The notes below the pieces were generated by a model. It saw nothing but the letters and a program-made list of their open reading frames with translations. It was not told the DNA's origin and ran no database searches. 42,476 nucleotides of DNA from Chrysomallon squamiferum (Eukaryota > Mollusca > Gastropoda > Neomphalida > Peltospiridae), in NCBI GenBank assembly GCA_012295275.1, contig CM022674.1, positions 16,897,421 to 16,939,896 of the forward strand. Direction: 5' to 3'. The translations under genes and the position numbers were made by a program. Shown here in pieces: positions 30,138 through 42,476 of the stretch (position 1 is its first letter; each line of letters begins with the position of its first letter).

Positions 30138-30716
30138 TCCAGGTATTATAAAATACAGATTTTTCGGAATGTGTGAGTTTTCAAGGAATCCACTAATCAG
30201 TGTTCGTTTCGACATATCACTGAAGATGTTAGTAATTGTAGTTATTAGCTACACCAAATTTAAGACCCTACAAATCGTAACAGGGTATAAGCAGACCCTA
30301 TTCGTAATATCAGGGTTTAGGCAGCACACATTCAAATATTCATGGTTTCTTATATCGTAAGATTCATTTGACATCACGATCTTCTGTCCTAAGCTTAACT
30401 GTTCACCGATAAGCATGGCAAGTTTTGAGCAATCTTCACCAACGTTTTTACTCTGGAATTCAGAAAAGCCCTTTTGAGCTATATGTAATACTGTACACTT
30501 AATTCGTATATTCTATCTTTATTTATTTTCTGCTGGTTATGTCATATGTATTTAAGCAATCCTTTCCATTTAATCGAAAAAGTTAAGACAGCATGACATG
30601 TATTCAAATCGTGAGCAGGGCAAATATTTTTGTTTTGAGCACACAAATTAAAAAGGGGAGGGTCAATTCGTAAATCACTGCTGTAGTTAAAGCCCATATC
30701 GGTTTTAATTCTTCAG

Positions 30717-31023
30717 TTGCAGCCGTTGTTGGAGGTGTTGTCGGTGTAGGACTGTTGACTGCTGTTGTGGCCGCTGTCATTATTTACCACAGGTAAAATA
30801 GTGACTAATTCGCGTTAAACTCATTATGTTGTTTTATATACGCACACACGTTCTCATCACAAACAGACACGCAAACACGTGCAGAAACACATACATGTAC
30901 GTTTGGTTTAATTAATATGAACTTTATTTTATTTGTTGTTTCATAATAATGACAATAATGATGGAGAAGATGATGGTGATGATGATAATAATTTATAATG
31001 ATAGTAATAACAATAACAATAAC

Positions 31024-31086
<63 letters not shown>

Positions 31087-31859
31087 TTATGATAATAATT
31101 ATAACAATAATAGTAATAATAATAATTTGTAATGATGATATTAATGGTAGTAATAATAATAATGTATAATGATTTTGATTATGATGATGATGATGATACA
31201 AAATAACGATGATAACACTGGTAGTAATAATGATGATGATGAGTAAAAATGGTAATAATAACACTGGTAATAATAGAAGTAGAAGATAGTAGTAGTAGTA
31301 GTGGTAATAATAATAATAATAATATATAAGAAGAAGAAGAAGAAGAAGAAGAACTAATATTATTACAATGATAATAGTAATAATAATAGTGATAACAGCG
31401 ATACTAATATTGATGATGATAATAATGATACTACTACTACTACTATTGCTACTACTACTACTACTACTACTAATAATAATAAACATTTTCTGCAGAAGAA
31501 AGTCAACAAACTGTAAACAGACTTCAAACAACGTCGACGGTAACGTCACCAATGATGTAAGTTACTACAACACTGTTAACAACATCAGCGTTAACAATAC
31601 TCATATCGGAAATGATGATGCGACTCCTAGTCCAGTCAACATCAGTGGTAACGACTACGAACAACTACAACTGAGTCCTGCACAGTATATTAATACAGCA
31701 GTCGACGATGACCATGTTTATCTTCATGTCTCCAACACTGATGCTGAAAGTAGCAATTACGAGCGAATATGTCAGAATGAAACACAGTATGCTAACACGC
31801 CATCTAGTGGTGACGGAAGTCACGTGTATCTTGGAATAAGTAAGTCAAGAGACAAGTGA
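30717..31859 (+). CDS. Type I membrane protein C-terminus with multi-tyrosine cytoplasmic tail, 5'-incomplete
   Basis: Exon 1 (30717-30792) follows acceptor TTCTTCAG and encodes a transmembrane helix starting VAAVVGGVVGVGLLTAVVAA and ending IIYH. Exon 2 (31496-31859) follows CATTTTCTGCAG. The phase-2 junction makes Arg, giving YHRRKSTNCK, a basic stop-transfer. The 120-residue tail has two homologous modules: DYEQLQLSPAQYINTA..DDHVYLHV and NYERICQNETQYANTP..GSHVYLGI, each with YxxL/I, YxN and HVYLxV/I tyrosines. Such sites typically bind SH2 proteins once phosphorylated; YxN fits the Grb2-type preference and S-N-Y-E-R-I fits the ITIM pattern. It ends at TGA (31857-31859). The ectodomain is unidentified, so the receptor type is unknown. 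Confidence 0.65.
30950..31490. repeat. Trinucleotide-rich (AAT/ATG/AGA/ACT)n intronic tract
   Basis: AAT, GATGAT, AGAAGA and ACTACT tracts fill the intron between the transmembrane and tail exons, with uninterrupted AAT at about 31027-31085. Long Ile/Leu/Tyr/Ser frames over it are not genes. Confidence 0.9.
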
Positions 31860-32089
31860 AACATTATGATTGCACCGCGTGCAGTATTGAGAACATATAA
31901 ACAAAACATAGTTATAATAATAACGATAATTATAACATAATCCGCAAGATTACTCTTTCAATGACAATATGAAAATTTCAGGAACGTTTATACAAAAGTG
32001 ATTTTTGTTGTAGAAAATATATGTCGAAATGTTATTGTATTTGGTCTAAATGTACAATACTATGGTATATATTTATTTCTCTGAAAAGT
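31860..32089. other. 3' flank of the tail gene
   Basis: AT-rich with no feature recognised. No strong canonical AATAAA was noted in the first 200 nt. Confidence 0.4.
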
Positions 32090-33040
32090 TAAAAATGTCC
32101 ACTTAAATATACAGAGTGATATTTTCTGAGTCTCAATATTGAACCGTGTACCAGTTTATATAGGAAGCTTGACGTTATTAACTTTAAATAAAGTTCTAAC
32201 ATTTTTAATTGGCGCAAAACATTTACTTGAACACACGAATATATACTTCATAAACACATTCATCTAATATTAGAAGCATAATATAAGCTATTACAGAAGC
32301 ATTCATACTATGGTTATAAGATAACAACATTTATAATATACGAGACAGTTTATACTCTTTACAGTTAGCAATGTTTGCCCAAATTGTAAACATTTTTACT
32401 GTAACATTTATAGACAATGGATATCTGCACAATTCACCATAAACCATATATCTTGGTGTTGACTTGTTAAAACATACTATATATTTGATAAACGTGAGAT
32501 GATATCTTTCAGTTATATTGCAATATTGAAAACTCCTGATTTCTGTGCTTATAACAATATTGGTTTTACAATTTTGTCAAACTAATCTAACTAACAGTCG
32601 ATTGATAAACCTCAGCAACAATTTCTATTTCAATATGTTTATATATAAATCTGTTTTTAATTTTCCTGTGGAAAGAAAATCATAATTTTTGACATGGCAG
32701 CATTAACTTTTAATTTCCACGTTTTACAATTCATTTCAAGACAGTCCACGTGATGTTGTAAATCATCTGTTCCTTCTCCTAATTGTACAGTATCATCAGG
32801 ATATAACTGCACAAATAACTTCAGATATGCATTAATATTTTAGCAAGAAAATCTGTTACCGATTTAATACCTTTTCAGTTTTATTTAGGAAAACAATCTC
32901 TAAAATCATTTAAGAATAATGCAAATAAAAAAGATGACGTTTTCCCCCTTGCCTTATTCCGTTATTGCAAGGAAAATATTCTGATTCAATTCTTGATTTT
33001 ATACCGTCGCACATTTTAAATATTATTCTGGAACATTGCC
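32090..33040 (-). mobile_element. LINE relic with altered catalytic box (YPDD)
   Basis: Minus strand, from high to low coordinates: DGIKSRIESEYF and GIRQGENV (about 33015-32930), LFVQLYPDDTVQLGEG (about 32825-32780; YADD changed to YPDD), CKTWKLKVNAAMSKIMIF (about 32740-32680), then decayed C-terminal blocks at 32420-32100 matching 17040-17280 and 3430-3900. Same family as the 3-4.7 kb relic. Numerous stops. Confidence 0.75.
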
Positions 33041-34730
33041 ACTATTTCCACAACAATTATTACTAGCCCTACTATTTCTAAATATTATTCTAGATTACTT
33101 CCAATACTTTTTCCAGTACAACAATATTTCTAACTTTTATTACTAGCCCATTATTAGCCCTAATATTTCTATTACTATTTTATTACTAGCCCCCTGTTTA
33201 CCATTATCCATTACTACTACTACTATTACTAACCCTACTATACTGTTATTATAGCCCCACAGTTCCATTACCACTACTACTATTATTATTAGTAATACCA
33301 TTTCCACTGCTATTATTACGAGCCTTTACTATCCCTACTATTTCCAGTACTAGTGTTATTACTAACTCTACTACTGTTGACGTTTACCTAACTTACCTTG
33401 ATATCCACCTGCACTTACCTTAATTACTGACATCACCTGGAATGAGAAATCAAATATAAATTATCCGAGCGGAGCAAGGATTCGAACTCCAAGCAGCGAG
33501 CGTAGCTAGCGTGAACTCTAACCACGACACCATCCGATCTCGGTCGAGCAACATATGAAAATAACTTCTAGTCAATCCTGCGATTGATGTTGTGCTGTCG
33601 ATTTTGGGTTATCTCCCAACATGGCGATTATCTGCAGAAGCCGTCATTTTCATTTTATTTTGTCTGACTATTTTAAATATAAATCCACACATTCGTTAAT
33701 ATTTAGCATATAAAATAAAATATTTAATAAAATAAACATTTATATAAAATTTAAAAAATTGCATTACATAGTTTCTAAAAATAAACATGATGTCATTATT
33801 CCCGGAAGTTATATAATTCTTATAGTATTGCAGGATATTATGCAAATTCCGAAAATGGCGGCTTCTACAGATAATCGCCATGTTGGGAGGTAACTCCAAA
33901 TCGATTGCACAACATCGATCGCAGGATTGACTAGAAGTTTTTTTCGTATGGTTGTCGTCCGAGATCGGATGGTGTCGTGGTTAGCGTTCACGCTAGCTAC
34001 GCTCGCTGTTTGAAGTTCAAATCCTTGCTCCGCTCGGATAATTTACCTTTCCTTTGTCGGTCATCAGGTAATTAAGGTAAATTAAGGGGAACATCAAGAT
34101 AAGTTAGATAAAGGTAATAATAGTAGTACTGGAAATAGTAGGGTTAGTAATAATAATAGTAGTAGTAGTGGAAACAGTAATAGTAGTGCTGGAAATAGTA
34201 GGGCTACTAATAATAGTAATAATAATTGTGGAAACAGTAGGGCTAGTAATAATAGTTGTGAGAATAGTAGAGCTAGTAATAATTGTAGTACTGGAAATAG
34301 TACGGCTACTAATAATAGTAATAATAATTGTGGAAATAGTAGGGCTAGTAATAATAGTTGTGGAAACAGTAGGGCTAGTAATAATAGTTGTGGAAATAGT
34401 ACGGCTACTAATAATAGTAATAATAATTGTTGAAATAGTAGTGCTAGTAATAACAGTAGTATTGGAAATAGTAGGGTCAGTAATAATAGTAGTTGAAACA
34501 GTAATAGTAGTGCTGGAAATAGTAAGAATATTAATAGTAGGACTGCTTTGGATAGAGTAAGCTAATAACAGTGGAATTGGAAATAGTCGGGCTATTAATA
34601 ATAGTAGTAGTATTAGAAATGGTAGAGCTGGTAATAATTGTTGTGGAAATAGTAGGAATAGTAATAGTAGTAGTATTGGAAACAGTAGAGCTGGTAATAA
34701 TAGTTGTGGAAATAGTAAACCATATTCATG
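33036..34730. mobile_element. Inverted composite element: minisatellite - tRNA-like arm - spacer - inverted arm - inverted minisatellite
   Basis: Left outer part (33036-33375): decayed copies of TTACTAGCCCTACTATTTCC. Left arm (33396-33652) and right arm (33840-34105) are about 250-bp inverted repeats around a ~190-bp AT-rich centre. Right outer part (34110-34725): the minisatellite in reverse orientation (GGAAATAGTAGGGCTAGTAA). In the right arm GTGTCGTGGTTAGCG (about 33972-33986) and AAGTTCAAATCC (about 34013-34024) resemble pol III A and B boxes. The inner arm ends are AATATGGCGA/AACATGGCGA...CCATTTTCGGAAT-like. A second copy of the left half occupies 40263-42476. Confidence 0.8.
34110..34725. 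repeat. ~30-33 bp minisatellite (right outer arm)
   Basis: Roughly 18-20 units of GGAAATAGTAGGGCTAGTAATAATAGT with variants (GTTGT, GTACT insertions). Unit lengths are multiples of 3, so one frame stays open (EIVGLVIIVV); this is not treated as a gene. Confidence 0.9.
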
Positions 34731-34860
34731 ATGTATTTAATATTGTATAATACTATAAATCTTTCAAGTCTGCACCTCAAGGTTTTCTTTGACTGCATCC
34801 ACTTCAAACCTCTTGACACTTTATATAACTCGGCATAACTCATCGTCTTGACTTTATTTT

Positions 34861-35440
34861 GCATATTATCATAACACTAATGATCAAATTTAAATGATCC
34901 TAGCTCTAACCCTAACCCTAACCGTAGCTTAACATCCAAACCTAATCCTATGGAGGTTGGGAACATTAATTCTTACGCTTACTCTAATTCAAATCGATAC
35001 CCTCAGTTTATTTTGGACATTATCATAACACTAAAAATAAAATTTAAATGACTCCAGCTCTAATTCTAACCCTAACACTAATCCTAGGTGAAGTTGTAAA
35101 CCTAATCCTACCCACGTCCTCAATATTAATTCTTACTCTAACTCTACTTTGAGTGGTGACTCTGATATTACTTTGCACATTATCACAACACTCATAATAA
35201 AATTACAATAACCCTTCCTCTGTCCGTAATCCTAACCCTAACCTTAAACCTAACCTTAACCCTAACCCTAACTCTATCCTTAGCTCAACTTCTAAACCTA
35301 ATCCTACCGAGGTCCCCAACTTTAAATCTTACCCTAACGCTACTTCCAGTTGTGACACTCAAATTATTTTGAAGTTTATCATAACATTTATAATAAAATT
35401 AAAAAATCCTAACTCTAACTCTAACCCTAACCCTATATCA
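34861..35440. repeat. Tandem 150-200 bp units carrying CCCTAA telomere-type blocks
   Basis: The phrase TTATCATAACACTAA.AATAAAATTTAAA starts about 34864, 35018, 35178 and 35376. Each unit continues into a CTCTAACCCTAACCCTAA block (best at about 34904-34925, 35230-35275 and 35415-35440), then AAACCTAATCCTA.CGAGGT and TTCTTACTCTAACTCTA. CCCTAA is the C strand of the TTAGGG telomere repeat. Copies are diverged and internal, so an interstitial array, not a live chromosome end. Confidence 0.85.
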
Positions 35441-36192
35441 CGGTGCAAACAATGACGTCCTTTACCAAATCAAGTTTTAACTTTTTGGACTTCATACGAG
35501 TAAACAATATATTATGTTCTCTCAACCGCTCCGATCGACAAAGAATTCATAAAGAAGTGTAGCAGGTCAAGCATGAATTGTGTATTTCTGTAATTCCTGG
35601 AATCGATGTGGACATGGAACAAGTATGATGGACGGGGAAGGCGAAACTGACAACCAGCAGATAGGAAAAGTATGTCAGGTATTCAGGAGCTGAGCATACT
35701 AGTTTATATTAGCTGATAGATATAGTCTGCTACACACAACGTGGTTTTGTTCATCCAAATGTAATTCAGAATGGGCGGTACTCAGAATCTATCTTTGTTT
35801 ATTTGCTTATAAAATATTGCCCAGCATTTTCTACTTTAGCAAACACCATGAATTTGTTTTATTTCAACTGAAACTTCGCCAGTTCTAGTACAATCGATCC
35901 GCCTTTGAAACGGACCGTAACAGTTAATTAAATAAACTGATAAGAAAATCAGTTATATTTTTAATCTTTATTACCAATATTTTATTTCTGCTCTCTAAAG
36001 AAGTAGGCCAGATATGTATATCGGAAAAAAAGAAGTTTTAAATGTAACAAGGGAACCTTTATCACGAGAGACAAGAAGAAGATGTTCAAAATGTCTGGAT
36101 GTTTTTTTTTTCTAATTTCTACTAAGTCCATACTTGACAACATCATAATAGACGCTTCAGTTTCCGTAAACAGTGATTCGGTAGGTTAATAG
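35441..36192. other. 5' region of the PAN/propeller gene; possible promoter
   Basis: GGGCGG at about 35774, TTATAAAATA at about 35808-35817 and an ATG 30-40 bp later (35848, short frame MNLFYFN) could mark a promoter and leader. No signal-peptide exon was found between here and the PAN exon, so the true first exon may be missed or the gene may start inside the PAN exon. Confidence 0.3.
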
Positions 36193-38929
<2,737 letters not shown>

Positions 38930-38969
38930 GTGATTTGACTTGAATTTTGTTTAGTGACATTAGAACAAA

Positions 38970-39650
38970 ATTAACAAGATGTACGTACTAGCAACCTCTA
39001 AACCTACTCTACTATTACTATAATTACAACCACTAAAGAATTAACTAAATGTACATACTAGCTTCCTCTAAAGCTACTATACTGTTACTATAATTACAAC
39101 CACTAAAACATTAACTAAATGTACATACTAGCTTCCTCTAAACCTACTATACTGTTACTACAATTATTATTACTAAAAAATTAACAAGATATACATGCTA
39201 TCTGTCTCTAAACTTACTATACTATTACTATAATTACAACCACTAAAACATTAACTAGATGTATATAGTAGCTTCCTCTAAACCTACTGTATTATTACTA
39301 TAATTACTATTACTAAAAAATTAAAAAAGATATACATGCTAGCTATACCTAAATCTACTATACTATTACTACAATTACTACTACCAAAAAATAACAAAAT
39401 AAATATACTTGCTGCCTCTAAAACTACTATACTATTACTATAATTACTACTACTAAAACATTTACAAGATATACAAGCTAGCTACATCTAAACATACTAT
39501 AATACTACTACAATTACTATTACTAAAAAATTAACAAGATGTACATACTAGCTTCATCTAAACTTACTATACTATTACTACTTATACTATTACTTAAAAT
39601 TTAACAAGATGTACATACTAGCTTCCTCTAAACCTACTAGAACCCACACG
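38970..39650. repeat. 70-bp tandem repeat, about 10 units
   Basis: The phrase ATGTACATACTAGC or variants begins at about 38980, 39050, 39120, 39190, 39260, 39331, 39401, 39470, 39540 and 39610. Each unit reads GTACATACTAGCTTCCTCTA, AACCTACTATACTATTACTA, TAATTAC.A..ACTAAAA, ATTAACAAGAT. Period 70 with one 71. It follows the last recognised propeller exon, so it is probably intronic. Confidence 0.92.
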
Positions 39651-39776
39651 ATATACACTTACAAATATATATTAATAGAATAAAACAACAGTACGAACAA
39701 CAAAAGCAACAACATGACTCAATAACAAATACACAGAAAAACATATTAAGCAATGTAACTGAACGAAGTACAACAA

Positions 39777-39976
39777 NNNNNNNNNNNNNNNNNNNNNNNN
39801 NNNNNNNNNNNNNNNNNNNNNNNNNNNNNNNNNNNNNNNNNNNNNNNNNNNNNNNNNNNNNNNNNNNNNNNNNNNNNNNNNNNNNNNNNNNNNNNNNNNN
39901 NNNNNNNNNNNNNNNNNNNNNNNNNNNNNNNNNNNNNNNNNNNNNNNNNNNNNNNNNNNNNNNNNNNNNNNNNNNN
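39777..39976. other. Assembly gap (200 N)
   Basis: Exactly 200 N between A-rich sequence and CACTGATTGTG. A round number suggests a gap of unknown length. Confidence 0.99.
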
Positions 39977-40262
39977 CACTGATTGTGTTCTATCACTTTC
40001 TAAACGTCAAGAATTGTATTACATTCACACGAAATGTCTATTCTCAGCACGACACTAAAAAATACTCTCTCTGTGTTTGTCTTTATAACAAAGCAAATCT
40101 CACATTGATTATACTAGTAAAGCGAATACTGTCCTCCATTGTCAGTAAAACTAGAACCACAGTTGGTAGAAACAACCTTAATCACGGACTTTTCTACTGA
40201 ATTTATTATTGATATATCTTAATAACCTGTTTTTAAACGTTTATAATCTAATATAATCTTCA
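39977..40262. other. Non-genic stretch between gap and minisatellite
   Basis: No exon or element recognised. Confidence 0.5.
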
Positions 40263-42195
40263 TTGTTTATTATTACTAACCCTACTATTTCCACAACTAT
40301 TATTACTAGCTCTACTATTTCCAATAGTACTATTATTACTAGCCCTACTATTTCGAATACTACTATTATTACTAGCCCTACTATTACGAATACTACTATT
40401 ATTACTAACCCTACTATTTCCAGTACTACTGTTATTACTATTATTACTAGCCCTACTATTTCCAATACTACTATTATTACTAGCCCTACTATTTCCACAA
40501 CTATTATTACTAGCCCTACTATTTCCAATACAACTATTATTACTAGCCCTACTATTTCCAATATTACTACTATTATTACTAGCCCTACTATTTCCAATAC
40601 TACTATTATTACTAGCCCTACTATTTCCAATACTACTTTTATTTAGCCCAATACTATTATTATTATTATTACTATTTTAGCCCTACTATTTCCAATACTA
40701 CTATTATTACTAGCCCTACTATATCCATTACTACTACTATTACTAACACTATTATTTATACAACTATTATTATTTATAGTAGCCCTACTATTTTTACTAT
40801 TTCCCAACAACTATTATTATTACTACTAACCCTACCATTTATTTATTACTAGCCCTACTATTTTTTTATTATTACTAGCCCTACTATTTCCATTACTACT
40901 GTTATTACTAGCCCTACTATTTCCAGTACTACTACTACTATTATTACTAGCCCCTACTATTTCCACAACTATTATTACTAGCCCTACTATTTCCAATACT
41001 ATTATTATTACTTAGCCTCTATTATTATTATTTCCTACAATACTACTGTTATTACTAGCCCTACTATTTCCAATTAACTATTTATTTAGCCCTACTATTT
41101 ATTTCAACTATTTTACTACTTGTTATTACTATTATTACTACTATTTCCAATACTACTATTATTACTATTACATTACTTATTATTACTAGCCCTACTATTT
41201 CCTACTATTAATTTCCACAACTATTATTACTAGCCCTACTATTTCCAATACTACTATTATTACTAGCCCTACTATTTCCAATACTACTATTATTACTAGC
41301 CCTACTATTTCCACAACTATTATTACTAGCCCTACTATTTCCACAACTATTTCCACAACTATTATTACTATTTCCACTACTATTATTACTAGCCCTACTA
41401 TTTCCAATACTACTATTATTATTATTTCTGTTACTACTATTATTATTACTATTTCCACAACTATTATTACTAGCCCTATTATTTACAGTACTACTTATTA
41501 TTATTACTATTTTATTTTCCACTACTATTATTACTAGCCCTACTATTTCCAATACTACTATTATTACTAGCCCTACTATTTCCAATACTACTATTATTAC
41601 TAGCCCTACTATTTTTACAATACTACTATTATTATTACTAGCCCTACTATTTCCACAACTATTATTACTAGCCCTACTATTTCCAATACAACTATTATTA
41701 CTAGCCCTACTATTTCCACAACTATTATTACTATTATTACTAGCCCTACTATTTCCAATACTACTATTATTACTAGCCCTACTATTTCCACAACTATTAT
41801 TACTAGCCCTACTATTTCCAATACTACTATTATTACTAGCCCTACTATTTCCACAACTACTATTATTACTAGCCCTACTATTTCCACAACTATTATTACT
41901 AGCCCTACTATTTCCAATACTACTATTATTTATTATTATTAGCCTTATTTATATCCAATGCAACTATTATTACTAGCCCTACTATTTTCAACAACTATTA
42001 TTACTAGCCTATTATTACTAGCCCCTATATTTCCTACTACTATTATTACTAACCCAATTATTTCTACAACTATTATTACTAGCCCTACTATTTCCACAAC
42101 TATTTCCACAACTATTATTACTATTACTACTACCCCTACTATTTCCAATACTACTATTATTACTAGCCCTACTATTTCCAATACTACTATTATTA
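40263..42195. repeat. ~30-bp minisatellite, about 1.9 kb
   Basis: Dozens of units of TATTATTACTAGCCCTAC plus TATTTCCAATACTAC or TATTTCCACAAC, with local decay near 40640-41180. Same repeat and orientation as 33036-33375. Frames such as TSPTISNTTII or EIVGLVIIVV across it are translations of the unit. Confidence 0.95.
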
Positions 42196-42476
42196 CGTTT
42201 ATCTAACTTATCTTGATGTTCCCCTTAATTTACCTTAATTACCTGATGACCGACATGACCTGGAACGAGAAAGGAAAGTTAAATTATCCGATCGGAGCGA
42301 GGATTTGAACTCCAAGCAGCGAGCGTAGCTAGCGTGAACGCTAACCACGACACCATCCGATCTCGGACGACCACCATACGAAAAAAACTTCTAGTCAATC
42401 CTGCGACTGATGTTGTGCAATCGATTTGGAGTTACCTCCCAATATGGCGATTTGTAGAAGCCGCCATTTTCGGAAT
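42196..42476. mobile_element. Second composite-element arm (tRNA-like), truncated by window end
   Basis: TTATCTTGATGTTCCCCTTAA, GCGAGCGTAGCTAGCGTGAA and CTAACCACGACACCATCCGA match the reverse complement of 33840-34105 closely, and the inner end CCATTTTCGGAAT is reached at the last base. By analogy with 33036-34730 a spacer and inverted half should follow outside the window. Confidence 0.8.

Noticed and set aside
30941-31552. 203-residue minus-strand frame rich in Ile, Tyr, Leu and Ser
   Set aside because: Trinucleotide microsatellite inside the intron between the transmembrane and tail exons.
33470-34030. tRNA gene pair in inverted orientation
   Set aside because: Same reasoning: box-like motifs inside a larger repeated arm also found at 42196-42476, without clear cloverleaf pairing.
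40241-42206. Frames with EIVGLVIIVV or TSPTISNTTII repeats (also 34168-34560), suggestive of a repetitive membrane or Thr-rich protein
   Set aside because: The minisatellite unit is a multiple of 3 bp, so frames stay open by construction; frames exist on both strands and the same repeat forms non-coding wings of an element.

Overview
The window is AT-rich, intron-rich animal DNA. Short exons are separated by long introns full of (CT)n, (TG)n, (AAT)n and (TTTA)n microsatellites. Together with the gene families seen (fibrinogen-related proteins, PAN domains, a receptor kinase with an unfamiliar ectodomain), LINE/Tc1/SINE debris and CCCTAA telomere-type repeats, this suggests a lophotrochozoan, most likely a mollusc. 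Species was not determined. Most long uninterrupted reading frames here are microsatellites or minisatellites read as protein; the real coding content is in short exons recovered by matching splice sites and phases.

Layout. 1-2950: no gene, but a ~47-bp minisatellite (1992-2645). 2952-4740: decayed non-LTR retrotransposon on the minus strand (YADD motif, A-rich TAAA tail), followed by a 221-bp palindrome (4784-5004). 5000-14420: a rearranged cluster of fibrinogen-related (FReD) gene copies, three on plus (5.1-7.3 kb) and at least three partial copies on minus (11.0-14.4 kb). Each complete unit reads promoter with TATA box, signal peptide plus PAN-type segment, then fibrinogen-domain exons. 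Every copy is broken by stops, frameshifts, microsatellite invasion or missing exons. A Tc1-like transposase relic sits at the same place downstream of exon 4 in two copies. An orphan FReD promoter lies at 16440-16690. LINE fragments lie at 14.6-15.1 and 16.7-17.3 kb.

17795-26438: the best gene, eleven phase-compatible plus-strand exons encoding a short Cys-rich extracellular stub, a transmembrane helix and a complete protein kinase domain with all catalytic motifs; 5' exons are not identified. 30717-31859: two phase-compatible exons encoding a transmembrane helix and a 120-residue cytoplasmic tail built from two copies of a three-tyrosine module. 32.1-34.7 kb: another LINE relic and a large inverted composite element (tRNA-like arms plus ~30-bp minisatellite). 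34.86-35.44 kb: a tandem array carrying telomere-type CCCTAA blocks. 36193-38929: four phase-compatible exons, a PAN domain followed by YWTD-like beta-propeller blades, incomplete at the 3' end. 38.97-39.65 kb: a 70-bp tandem array, then a 200-N assembly gap, then 1.9 kb of the same minisatellite and one arm of a second composite element running off the window.

Functionally, the window mixes secreted lectin-like (FReD) relics with cell-surface signalling genes (receptor kinase, Tyr-motif tail, PAN/propeller). A recurrent structural theme is tandem multiplication of exon-intron boundaries: a splice acceptor multiplied eight times at 51-bp spacing (6770-7122) and a kinase-exon donor multiplied about five times (24838-25445).
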